Source: a virus. From it: a DNA stretch of 64,000 nt. Both the position numbers and the translations under genes were made by a program. Shown here one piece after another: positions 51,555-58,549 of this stretch (within the stretch, counting starts at the first letter, position 1; every line of letters starts with the position of its first letter). The notes beneath the pieces are model-generated. The model was not told the DNA's origin. It ran no database searches and worked only from the letters and a program-made list of their open reading frames with translations. The stretch is from positions 114,401 through 178,400 of the IMG/VR virus record IMGVR_UViG_3300024520_000050; one strand, written 5' to 3'.

Positions 51555-51628
51555 TGAGAGTACCAAGATTCGAACTTGGGACCTTCTATATGTAAAACAG
51601 ATGCTCTAAACCGCTGAGCTATACTCCC
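51555..51628 (-). tRNA. tRNA-Val (anticodon TAC)
   Basis: Acceptor GGGAGTA/TACTCTC with a G2:T71 wobble, A73, anticodon stem TCTGT/ATAGA with loop TTTACAT, T arm CCAAG/CTTGG. Confidence 0.9.
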
Positions 51629-51634
51629 TTAATA

Positions 51635-51826
51635 TCATCTAAATGTTAATAATTCTAATTTTTCTAATGCTTCTTTTACTGTTATTTCAATAAATCCTGG
51701 AGTCATAATAGGACGTTTACCGTCTTCCATCATTGCATTTAATTCTTCAATCCATTTACCTTTAACAATAATCAAACCTTGTTCAATCAGGTAAGCTTCA
51801 AAACCTGTAAATTTTGTATCACTCAT
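51635..51826 (-). CDS. Unknown protein (63 aa)
   Basis: 63 residues, alpha/beta, no motif. Four-base overlap with the next gene. Confidence 0.5.
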   Translation of the reverse strand: MSDTKFTGFEAYLIEQGLIIVKGKWIEELNAMMEDGKRPIMTPGFIEITVKEALEKLELLTFR

Positions 51827-52146
51827 ATTCTATTATTTAAAACTCGTTCTACCATTCCTTTAAACATTTCTTTTGCTACTAAATGAGTATTATCTGATAT
51901 ATATAAATCCCATATATTAGATGCTGCTTTAGACTCTTCTTCAATTGAATCATACTCATTAACACTCATCAATTTATAAATACTAATTGTAGGATTTATA
52001 TTTAATTTAGCATTCATTTCACCTTTGATATATGATCGTGCTTCAAAATTTAATCCTGCAATATCTAAACGTAATTCACTCTCTTCTATATCCCATATAA
52101 GATGTTTAACCCAATTACGTGTTGGTTTAATGTTTGGTTCTCTCAT
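51823..52146 (-). CDS. Unknown protein (107 aa)
   Basis: 107 residues, helical and acidic. No motif recognised. Last protein gene before the nested tRNA locus. Confidence 0.5.
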   Translation of the reverse strand: MREPNIKPTRNWVKHLIWDIEESELRLDIAGLNFEARSYIKGEMNAKLNINPTISIYKLMSVNEYDSIEEESKAASNIWDLYISDNTHLVAKEMFKGMVERVLNNRI

Positions 52147-52171
52147 TGTATGATTGTTTGTTTATAAATAG

Positions 52172-52400
52172 TGACTCGGGTAGGATTCGAACCTACGATC
52201 CTCTGATTAATCTTTGGTTAATCTTTTGACTAACCCTTGTGGAAATGACAGGTTTCGAACCTGCATCAATGGTATTTGATTCACAATAGTCAAATTCTTG
52301 CGAATATCAACTGTTCGGGTTTTATTATATTTCCCGAAGCGTCTTCCAATTCCGCCACATTTCCAAAGTCAGATGCTTTAGCCAACTAAGCTACCGAGTC
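52172..52400 (-). tRNA. tRNA-Lys (anticodon TTT) interrupted in its anticodon loop by another tRNA-like gene
   Basis: 5' part (52365-52400): acceptor GACTCGG, D arm GCTT/AAGC, stem TCTGA, then CTTT. 3' part (52172-52209): TAA, stem TCAGA, variable GGATC, T arm GTAGG/CCTAC, acceptor CCGAGTC, A73. Joining restores loop CTTTTAA and a textbook tRNA-Lys. The 155-nt insert (52210-52364) contains a complete tRNA-like unit. A splicing mechanism is not evident. Confidence 0.85.
52240..52364 (-). tRNA. Inner class II tRNA-like gene inside tRNA-Lys
   Basis: Perfect acceptor GGAAATG/CATTTCC with A73, leucine-like D arm GCGGAATTGGAAGACGC, T arm GCAGG/CCTGT with TTCGAAA. The anticodon stem TTCGGG/CCCGAA closes a 13-nt loop AAATATAATAAAA, and the variable region is ~49 nt with two hairpins. 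Both are much larger than normal, so the anticodon cannot be assigned. Confidence 0.7.
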
Positions 52401-52404
52401 ATTA

Positions 52405-52603
52405 ACTTACCCATGTACATTAGGTAAGTTACATATACATTATCTTTAAGAATAAGATAACTAGATTAATTTGAGGTTCCTTGGTTTGTTGAACCTTGCG
52501 TGCAATCTTACATCACATAAATACTAACGATTTCATCGTGTCGCCACCTCCTTGAATCTACCTCAAGGTTAGAACCAGTTCTTTGCTGGAATTTGTAACT
52601 TCT
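52405..52603. ncRNA. Gene-free stretch with several strong hairpins
   Basis: Minus-strand hairpins: CCTTGA/TCAAGG, GGTTC/GGAACC, TTATCTT/AAGATAA and AACTTACC/GGGTAAGTT, the last directly before tRNA-Lys. No open frame. May be an RNA-processing leader or a structured RNA. Confidence 0.4.
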
Positions 52604-52804
52604 TTATATTTCTTTTTCAATTGTGACAAGATTAACTTCAATTATTTGAACATAATTATCTTCTTTTACTTCTTCTAAAGTCATATCAACTAAACTCCAA
52701 TCTTCTTTCTCAATTGCTTTATTAGCTAATTCTTCAGTCATAAATAGATTATTTCTTTCAAATATCGGCATTTCCCATTCACACCACACTTTATATATTA
52801 TCAT
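52604..52804 (-). CDS. Small acidic protein of a phage paralogue family (66 aa)
   Basis: 66 residues, MIIYKVWCEWEMPIF ... TEELANKAI. The arrangement (VxWceWE, then a helix E.A..A) is shared in outline with 54164-54442 and 60136-60384. Function unknown. Confidence 0.55.
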   Translation of the reverse strand: MIIYKVWCEWEMPIFERNNLFMTEELANKAIEKEDWSLVDMTLEEVKEDNYVQIIEVNLVTIEKEI

Positions 52805-52823
52805 ATTATATTGTTTTAATTAG

Positions 52824-52896
52824 TGGTACTACAGGGATTCGAACCCCAGACTCTCTGATCTTCAATCAGAAGCTCTACCAGCTGAGCTATAGTACC
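52824..52896 (-). tRNA. tRNA-Phe (anticodon GAA)
   Basis: Acceptor GGTACTA/TAGTACC, A73, anticodon stem TCTGA/TCAGA with loop TTGAAGA, D arm GCTC/GAGC. Confidence 0.9.
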
Positions 52897-52898
52897 AA

Positions 52899-52978
52899 AA
52901 TGAATAAGTGTAATCCTGTTGTATTACTTGCTCTCCTTTAATATATCACTAATTCCAAATGTAAGAGACCTATTCATT
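52899..52978 (-). ncRNA. Stem-closed 80-nt element (E5)
   Basis: An 8-bp stem AATGAATA/TATTCATT fills the space between tRNA-Phe and the next tRNA; interior has GTAATAC...GGATTAC pairing. Same 80-nt span as E1 and E2. Confidence 0.3.
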
Positions 52979-52990
52979 ATATTAATTTAG

Positions 52991-53086
52991 TTTCGGAAAC
53001 CAGATTCGAACTGATACTTGTCTCATAAATAAACGACTAGTAAACGTTTATCAATTATGAGTGCCTCTCCATTGGGCTATTCCGAA
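52991..53086 (-). tRNA. tRNA with a 30-nt anticodon loop containing a 7-bp hairpin
   Basis: Perfect acceptor TTCGGAA/TTCCGAA, A73, D arm GCC/GGC, T arm ATCAG/CTGGT with TTCGAAT. Anticodon stem CTCAT/ATGAG closes 30 nt in which ATAAACG/CGTTTAT form a hairpin. Removing about 23 nt would leave a 7-nt loop beginning AATTG, which would place TTG (Gln) at 34-36 but A instead of U at 33. Probable small intron or insertion; anticodon uncertain. Confidence 0.7.
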
Positions 53087-53090
53087 ATAT

Positions 53091-53127
53091 ACTCTCCCTG
53101 ATCATATATCCTAGATTCAGGGAGAGT
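53091..53127 (-). terminator. Perfect 11-bp hairpin between tRNA genes
   Basis: ACTCTCCCTGA and TCAGGGAGAGT with a 15-base loop. On the plus strand it is followed by TTTTG, on the minus strand by TATATTT. Either a terminator or a processing hairpin flanking the permuted tRNA. Confidence 0.6.
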
Positions 53128-53164
53128 TTTGTGACTAATCGTATTCAATAAGTTTTTGGCTTAA

Positions 53165-53248
53165 AATCATTTGCTCGACCAAAGAGCTTCACGTCCTTTT
53201 ATACTAGTTCTTGAGGACGTGACGGGATTCGAACCCGCTCCTTTGATT
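53165..53248 (-). tRNA. Circularly permuted tRNA (3' half upstream of 5' half)
   Basis: In transcription order: AATCA stem strand, variable AAGGA, T arm GCGGG-TTCGAAT-CCCGT, acceptor CACGTCC and U73 (53214-53248); 17-nt spacer (53197-53213); then acceptor GGACGTG, AA, D arm GCTC/GAGC, AAA and stem TGATT (53165-53196). Acceptor strands pair 7/7 and anticodon stem strands 5/5. The break is in the anticodon loop, so the anticodon is not determined. Confidence 0.75.
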
Positions 53249-53366
53249 ATTGACTTACTGACTTTCGTCGATGAATCTCATACTAAAGCTTGACTCGCAA
53301 CACTAAATGTTAAAATTACTAGTGTGTTAATCTAAGGCTAAAGCTAGAGTCATTTTTATTATTATC
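53249..53366. other. Gene-free leader of the permuted tRNA
   Basis: Minus strand holds a stem TGACTC/GAGTCA enclosing an inner AACAC/GTGTT hairpin (about 53285-53350), then TCAATAA, which is complementary to TTATTGA in the trailer of the permuted tRNA. The leader-trailer complementarity could bring the two ends together. Confidence 0.4.
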
Positions 53367-54155
53367 TTATTTAGAATGTAAGTATGCTAATACTTTTTCT
53401 CCTAAGTTACTTTCTTCTACTGGTACAACATTTGCTCTTCCTAAGGCTTCAATAACAGCACAGTACAAATTATCATATCTTTTCAAAATTACAGCACGTT
53501 CCATTAAACTCAATTCACCTGAGAATTTCTGTGTAGTATATTTACCAATATTTACCTGCTTAGATGTCTCACCTTTGATTGGAGCTCTATTACCTTCACT
53601 AGCATGAGGATCATTCAAAATAAATGATTCTTTAATTGTAGTTTTAGCAAATCCTTCTTCAATAGGTGTTTGATATACTCCATCAGTTCCAGTATAAGAA
53701 TCATCAGTTGTTTCCTTCCATAATTCAGTTGCTGAACGAACAGGTAAAATAGGGTATAATCCTTTCAACTTAGTATTATCCAATGTAGTTTTCAATCTTA
53801 ACAATTCTAATGAGCTATAAGTCCCCCATACTTTATCTTCTACAATTAGTTCTGCAGTTACTCTACCCGATGCATTGGTCTTCTCAATTGAAAATGCAAT
53901 ATTCATAAAATCACGAACTGATTCTTCCATCCAATCTAATTGCTGCCTAACTGTTGATTGCATATGAGTATAACCACGTTTGGTTGGTTCATCAGCATAT
54001 CCATCAAGTGGATCGTAAGTTCTACGTTCACCACGGAAAATTCCTTGGTTATTCTTAAACTTTTTCATCATATCTCCCAAACTGTTTTTAAAAGTTGTCT
54101 CTTTCTTCTCTCTTAGTCCTAAGAATGTACTTAGATTCTGTTTTGTTTTTTCCAT
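53367..54155 (-). CDS. Unknown protein (262 aa)
   Basis: 262 residues with a basic N-terminus and a central region GKYTTQKFSGELSLMERAV. Medium size and a leader separate from its neighbours suggest a well expressed protein. I do not recognise a family; it may be a phage-specific domain of unknown function. Confidence 0.55.
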   Translation of the reverse strand: MEKTKQNLSTFLGLREKKETTFKNSLGDMMKKFKNNQGIFRGERRTYDPLDGYADEPTKRGYTHMQSTVRQQLDWMEESVRDFMNIAFSIEKTNASGRVTAELIVEDKVWGTYSSLELLRLKTTLDNTKLKGLYPILPVRSATELWKETTDDSYTGTDGVYQTPIEEGFAKTTIKESFILNDPHASEGNRAPIKGETSKQVNIGKYTTQKFSGELSLMERAVILKRYDNLYCAVIEALGRANVVPVEESNLGEKVLAYLHSK

Positions 54156-54163
54156 TATTCTTG

Positions 54164-54442
54164 TTAGTTATTTATTTTAAATTTTTTAATATCCCAATCT
54201 TTCATATCTTTATCTCTACTATTCTTAATGTAATCATCAAGATCTTTAGCTTCTTTTTCAATTAAATCCCCATCTCTATTCATATGTTTGCATAATAAAA
54301 CATGTTGTTTATATTCTTCCATTTGTGATTGAAGAACTGCTTTATTAGCACCTTCTTTACTTTTATGTAAACTCATTGTCATCCAATTACCTTCGTAAAT
54401 ACAAGGTAAATACATTGCACCATATACTATATTTATATTCAT
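54164..54442 (-). CDS. Small protein of a phage paralogue family (92 aa)
   Basis: 92 residues. MTMSLHKSKEGANKAV matches LSLHWTKEGAAKAI in 60136-60384, and both carry a preceding VYGAMY or VYKALY. These are clearly paralogues, 6 kb apart. Function unknown. Confidence 0.6.
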   Translation of the reverse strand: MNINIVYGAMYLPCIYEGNWMTMSLHKSKEGANKAVLQSQMEEYKQHVLLCKHMNRDGDLIEKEAKDLDDYIKNSRDKDMKDWDIKKFKINN

Positions 54443-54455
54443 CTTTAATATTTTA

Positions 54456-54617
54456 TTAACCTATTAATTGTTCATCAATACTTTTAAGCATTAACTCAAG
54501 TTCATAAAGTCTATTTAATAATTCAGGTTTATTATAAACCTGAATTATTAATTTTTCAATCTCCAGTAATATCTGTCGTCTCTTCCAATTTAGTGCTACT
54601 CTCTTTATTAGATTCAT
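54456..54617 (-). CDS. Small basic helical protein (53 aa)
   Basis: Start MNLIKRVALNWKRRQ, end KSIDEQLIG. Resembles 47650-47832 in layout. The coding sequence contains a perfect 16-bp inverted repeat (TAATAATTCAGGTTTA and complement, ~54514-54548). Function unknown. Confidence 0.5.
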   Translation of the reverse strand: MNLIKRVALNWKRRQILLEIEKLIIQVYNKPELLNRLYELELMLKSIDEQLIG

Positions 54618-54628
54618 GATCATTTAAT

Positions 54629-54859
54629 TTAAAAATCAACACTTATTCTTAATATAATAGGTATCATATATTCTTCATCACATTCTTCACAGTAAAATCC
54701 TACTTCATAAGGTTTATTAACTATTGGATAAAATAAATAATTTGATTCCAAATCGATATGCATTGGTTTATTGCAAGATTTACATTCCTTTGTGATTACA
54801 ATTGGAAGATAAAATCTTTTTACTCCTAATTCATATTCTTCTTTAACTTGTTGATTCAT
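54629..54859 (-). CDS. Zinc-ribbon protein (76 aa)
   Basis: 76 residues with CKSCNK and YCEECDEE, two CxxC pairs 30 residues apart. Probable zinc ribbon in a small nucleic-acid- or protein-binding factor. Overlaps its upstream neighbour by 17 bases. Confidence 0.6.
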   Translation of the reverse strand: MNQQVKEEYELGVKRFYLPIVITKECKSCNKPMHIDLESNYLFYPIVNKPYEVGFYCEECDEEYMIPIILRISVDF

Positions 54860-55148
54860 TTATATTTAATTTAATATATAATTCCTCATAAATAGGCATT
54901 TCACAATCTACAAGATTAACTCCATCTATTTTAGTCCATTGACCTTCGGGTGTTTTAATCCAATTAGTTTCACAACCAAACCATACTACTTCACCATCTT
55001 TCTTCTCTAATCTTTCAATTTGATATGGATTAGCAGCGAATTCTTTTTGATCTGGTTCTCCGTAAGGATATTCACATTCAAATACTTCAGATTTTCTCAT
55101 GGTTTTCATCTTATTCAACTTCTTAGTTTCTAATTGTAGTTCTTCCAT
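54843..55148 (-). CDS. Unknown protein (101 aa)
   Basis: 101 residues, charged helical N-terminus and a Trp/Cys middle part (VVWFGCETNWIKTPEGQW). No family recognised. Confidence 0.5.
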   Translation of the reverse strand: MEELQLETKKLNKMKTMRKSEVFECEYPYGEPDQKEFAANPYQIERLEKKDGEVVWFGCETNWIKTPEGQWTKIDGVNLVDCEMPIYEELYIKLNINESTS

Positions 55149-55171
55149 TTTTGTTTTCTTTAAGTTATTAA

Positions 55172-55726
55172 TTAATCATAGTAACACCTTACAGTAGCAT
55201 ATATTTTCATAAATGTATTAAATATAGCACGTATATTTTCTGCTCCTACAGGATTTGCTGAATGTACTTTTATTTCAGAAGATAAGAATATTTTATTGTC
55301 AATACAATAATCAGTTAACCATTTAGCACAGTCCATACCAGAAGGTTGTAATACTCTATTCTTCCTTTGTTTACGCTTCTTATTTTTATCCTTATCAGCT
55401 ATTATTTCACCTAAATCATGATCAAAAGAAATACGTTCAGGTAATCCTCTTGTTTTAATAATATCAGAGAATTCATCTAAAGTAGTTACAAGAACCCAAT
55501 CTTTTAGTAAATATAATTCACCAAAACCATTGATTTTACGTAAGTATTCAATACTTCTTATAGGATGTCTTTCATCATCTAAGAATAAGTTATAATTTCC
55601 TATATTATCCAGTTCCTTTTCAAAATACTCAATTCTCTTCAAGTATTCAGGTTTACTAGAATGACGACATTCTTTAAGACTTTTAATCTTTTGTTCTAAT
55701 ACATAGATTTCATCCATCATCTTCAA
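55172..55726 (-). CDS. Cyclic-phosphate-processing receiver-like protein (cREC type)
   Basis: 184 residues. After a short helical N-terminus comes NLFLDDERHP (46-55), FDHDLGE (101-107), GMDCAKWLTDYC and VHSANPVGAENI, the full signature of the predicted cyclic-phosphate processing receiver (cREC) domain. This family has been proposed to act on 2',3'-cyclic phosphate RNA ends. Such ends arise when RNA or tRNA is cut by metal-independent ribonucleases, so its place in a tRNA array is suggestive. Confidence 0.75.
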   Translation of the reverse strand: MKMMDEIYVLEQKIKSLKECRHSSKPEYLKRIEYFEKELDNIGNYNLFLDDERHPIRSIEYLRKINGFGELYLLKDWVLVTTLDEFSDIIKTRGLPERISFDHDLGEIIADKDKNKKRKQRKNRVLQPSGMDCAKWLTDYCIDNKIFLSSEIKVHSANPVGAENIRAIFNTFMKIYATVRCYYD

Positions 55727-55955
55727 ATTTAAATTGTTCAGGTATTATTTCTGCTGGAATATGTGTTCCTTGAATAGTCTTTACTAATTCAATCTTTCCA
55801 TCTATAGATTCGTAAATATCTTTCCATATTTCATCTGATTGTGGACGAGGAGGATATTCTAGAGTAACTCCTATACTTCTTCTACGTGAAATTATTTCTA
55901 ACTTTCCGTCAATTAGGTTTATACTTACTATTGTTGGTGCTGGTATTGTATACAT
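55710..55955 (-). CDS. Unknown protein (81 aa)
   Basis: 81 residues, beta-rich, no motif. Overlaps the cREC gene start by 17 bases, so the two are probably co-translated. Confidence 0.5.
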   Translation of the reverse strand: MYTIPAPTIVSINLIDGKLEIISRRRSIGVTLEYPPRPQSDEIWKDIYESIDGKIELVKTIQGTHIPAEIIPEQFKFEDDG

Positions 55956-55981
55956 TTAGTTATTATTTAGTTATTAATTAG

Positions 55982-56054
55982 TCGGGATTGCAGGGCTCGA
56001 ACCTGCGGCTTCTACGTCCCAAACGTAGCACTCTACCAACTGAGCTAAATCCCG
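55982..56054 (-). tRNA. tRNA-Pro (anticodon TGG)
   Basis: Acceptor CGGGATT/AATCCCG with C1:G72 typical of proline, A73, anticodon stem CTACG/CGTAG with loop TTTGGGA. Confidence 0.92.
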
Positions 56055-56076
56055 ATGAGTGTTTCCACTCTATATT

Positions 56077-56754
56077 TTATAAATTATCATTCCAAGTTGC
56101 ACCTGGCCAATAACGTCCTTTATTCGCATTTATCGGTGCCATAATGAATGTTCTACTCTGCATTACACCTGCTATAAAAGTTCTTACATTATACTCATCT
56201 CTCCACCATTTACTTGGGCTTTGATTAAGAAATTCATAACCACTTCGTTCATATTTAATCATCATTGTGGTTTTACCTTCTCCAAATAATAATCCAGAAG
56301 TGTTCTCAGCCCAATTTAATTTAACAATTGGATTAATGATAGTTTTAAATACATCTAAATGAGTGTTATTTCCACCTACTATAAAGCATTGATAACTATT
56401 AAATGCAACATGAGTTGGTGTATCCAAATTATTAATAGTTCCACCTTGACTAATTAAAGTTAAATATCGTTGATGTTCTGCTTGGAAATCAACGGAAACA
56501 GTAAAGTCAATGTAAAAGAATACACTATCAACACCACTTGAATCAATATTCAATGAATTAGCTTGATAGTTAACTATACCTTTTAACTCATGCTCATAAG
56601 TCGTATTATACGGTATATAAACACCTGTGTTAATGTAATAAGCAATACTATCTACAGATGTAGAATTAGTATTATTTGGTTGTATGTCATTCTTTTCACA
56701 TCCAATAGATGTAAATATCACTAAACTTAGTAATAATAAAAATAGATTTTTCAT
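56077..56754 (-). CDS. Lipoprotein of unknown function
   Basis: 225 residues with a signal peptide (NLFLLLLSLVIFTS) and lipobox SIGC, so cleavage and lipidation at Cys19. The mature protein is beta-rich with many Asn, Thr and Tyr. A phage-encoded outer-membrane lipoprotein may block superinfecting phages or alter the host surface. Confidence 0.65.
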   Translation of the reverse strand: MKNLFLLLLSLVIFTSIGCEKNDIQPNNTNSTSVDSIAYYINTGVYIPYNTTYEHELKGIVNYQANSLNIDSSGVDSVFFYIDFTVSVDFQAEHQRYLTLISQGGTINNLDTPTHVAFNSYQCFIVGGNNTHLDVFKTIINPIVKLNWAENTSGLLFGEGKTTMMIKYERSGYEFLNQSPSKWWRDEYNVRTFIAGVMQSRTFIMAPINANKGRYWPGATWNDNL

Positions 56755-56776
56755 TGTTTATAATTTAAATTGATAA

Positions 56777-57010
56777 TTAAAATTGATCTAATACTTCTTT
56801 AACTTCGCACATTCCTCTTTCACCAGTTTCAATATTGTGAAACTTACGTGATGAAATGAAAAAGTCAATTCTAGCACCATCTTGTTTTCTAATGATGCGT
56901 TTGCAATAATCAGTAATCTTTTCCAACATAAAGTCGTCATTATTATTGATTAATTCGATTAGTTCTTTGTTATATTTTTCTCTATTAAGAGCTTTAATTC
57001 TTTTACTCAT
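56777..57010 (-). CDS. Unknown basic protein (77 aa)
   Basis: 77 residues, MSKRIKALNREKYNKELIEL, helical with CKR and MCEVKE cysteines. No family recognised. Confidence 0.5.
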   Translation of the reverse strand: MSKRIKALNREKYNKELIELINNNDDFMLEKITDYCKRIIRKQDGARIDFFISSRKFHNIETGERGMCEVKEVLDQF

Positions 57011-57025
57011 GATAATTAAGTTTTG

Positions 57026-57097
57026 TGGTCCTGGGTAGATTCGAACTACCGACTGCCTGGTTATGAGTCAGATCTTCTACCGCTGAAGTACAGGACC
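57026..57097 (-). tRNA. tRNA-Met or tRNA-Ile2 (anticodon CAT)
   Basis: Perfect acceptor GGTCCTG/CAGGACC, A73, D arm CTTC/GAAG, loop CTCATAA. The anticodon stem TCTGA/CCAGG has an A31:C39 mismatch. A second CAT tRNA in the array suggests that one of the two is the lysidine-modified Ile2 reader of AUA. Confidence 0.85.
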
Positions 57098-57101
57098 ATC
57101 T

Positions 57102-57353
57102 CTATTTCAATTTATGTATCTTATTCATATCAACATTACTATCATTATATTCACTGTTGATTTGTTTCTTTACTATTTCAGCTGATTTCTTATAACCTAA
57201 TAATTGACCATCAACAATAGTTCTTCTCTTTTGAAAATCAATATTGATAGGTTTATTTGTACGCATTCTTTCATTAAACTCTTCGTCTAATATTTCTTTT
57301 TTCTTAGTAAATTCAAGAATCTTAGCTAATATTAATCTTAATATTTCTTTCAT
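57102..57353 (-). CDS. Unknown basic helical protein (83 aa)
   Basis: 83 residues, Lys/Glu/Ile-rich, helical with a KRR in the middle. Similar in outline to 47650-47832 and 54456-54617. Start overlaps the next gene's stop. Confidence 0.45.
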   Translation of the reverse strand: MKEILRLILAKILEFTKKKEILDEEFNERMRTNKPINIDFQKRRTIVDGQLLGYKKSAEIVKKQINSEYNDSNVDMNKIHKLK

Positions 57354-57670
57354 TTTATATATTTTAATGCACTTTCTAATCCTTTTTCGAAAGCTTGTTT
57401 ATATGTTTTATCAATGTTAGTAAGGCTATCCATTTCTCCATCAATATTATATAAATCAACAGTATATCTTTTACCATCTCCTGTTTTAATTGGACTGACA
57501 ATAACATCGAGACCATATTCCGTTCTTAACCAGGTTTGTATATCTGATCTACGATATGTATGAATATTATAACCATTCTTTCCTTTAATCATTCCTGAAA
57601 AAGGTATTGCATGATTTATTAAATCTCTATATTTTTCTGCCAATTCGTATGAAACTACATCATCTTTCAT
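57350..57670 (-). CDS. Unknown protein, tandem family member 1 (106 aa)
   Basis: 106 residues. It shares with the next two genes the pattern IQTWLRTEYGLDVIVSPI (beta strand and WLR) and a C-terminal helix (YKQAFEKGLESALKYIK). Function unknown. Confidence 0.6.
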   Translation of the reverse strand: MKDDVVSYELAEKYRDLINHAIPFSGMIKGKNGYNIHTYRRSDIQTWLRTEYGLDVIVSPIKTGDGKRYTVDLYNIDGEMDSLTNIDKTYKQAFEKGLESALKYIK

Positions 57671-58065
57671 TTTATATATTTAAGTGTCATTTCAAGTGCT
57701 TCTTCCAAAGCTAATTCATAAGTTACATGTGAATCACCAGATATTCTAGTTTGCATTCTATTCTTAATATTCAACTTTTTCATCTTCCAATTGAATAATG
57801 TCATACTACCAGATAATTTATTACGTTGGACTGGATAAACTTCAATATATAATTTATGTTTAGTTCGTATCCAACTTGCTAATTTAGATTGAAGAGGTAA
57901 TGATACAAGAATTGGATGTTTATTTCTATAACCACCAAGTACATATTGACCTTTTTCTTTATTAGCATATCTATTTGTAAATGCTTTTGTATTATAAGCT
58001 ACTTCACATGGCCAATCAAAATCAAGTTCTTTAGCTATTTTCGCTGTCACTATCGTTATTTCCAT
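57667..58065 (-). CDS. Unknown protein, tandem family member 2 (132 aa)
   Basis: 132 residues. Family pattern seen as LASWIRTKHKLYIEVYPV and YELALEEALEMTLKYIK. Four-base overlap with member 1. The three copies have diverged strongly, pointing to an old duplication under selection. Confidence 0.6.
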   Translation of the reverse strand: MEITIVTAKIAKELDFDWPCEVAYNTKAFTNRYANKEKGQYVLGGYRNKHPILVSLPLQSKLASWIRTKHKLYIEVYPVQRNKLSGSMTLFNWKMKKLNIKNRMQTRISGDSHVTYELALEEALEMTLKYIK

Positions 58066-58549
58066 CTTTAAGTTGATTTAATCCATAAATTAATCCTTCT
58101 TCAAAGGCTTCTTCATATGTGTAAGTTAATTTATAATAATCCCATTTCTTTTCAAGTGAACCTAATTCTTTACTAACAAACCAATTATCATCTTTAATAG
58201 TAAATCTTTTACTATCTTTTCCATTTATATACAATATACGTGAATTTAAAATATCAAAATTTAGTAATAATGATATTTCTAATTTTTGACTTCTCAACCA
58301 ATCTTGTAATTCTCCTTGTAATGGGGCAGCTATAAAATCTGCATCTGGATGATGAGAATTATACTTATATTTAATAGCTCTTTTATCATCAGGAAGAACA
58401 TCATAGAAAGTTTCATTTATATCTTCAAAATTGTCAAATAATATTCTTTCTTTATATGCTGATGGATAGTAATATCCTTCTGTAGCTTCATCAAAACCAA
58501 CTTCTTTTGCTAATTTAGCTGTATCATAATTTATTATATCCATTTTCAA
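58031..58549 (-). CDS. Unknown protein, tandem family member 3 (172 aa)
   Basis: 172 residues; LQDWLRSQKLEISLLLNF and YEEAFEEGLIYGLNQLKD match the other two members. Overlaps member 2 by 35 bases. Confidence 0.6.
   Translation of the reverse strand: MKMDIINYDTAKLAKEVGFDEATEGYYYPSAYKERILFDNFEDINETFYDVLPDDKRAIKYKYNSHHPDADFIAAPLQGELQDWLRSQKLEISLLLNFDILNSRILYINGKDSKRFTIKDDNWFVSKELGSLEKKWDYYKLTYTYEEAFEEGLIYGLNQLKDGNNDSDSENS

Noticed and set aside
47225-52603. ROOL or GOLLD type large RNAs
   Set aside because: The gene-free stretches (425 and ~200 nt) are shorter than those families and I recognise none of their motifs.
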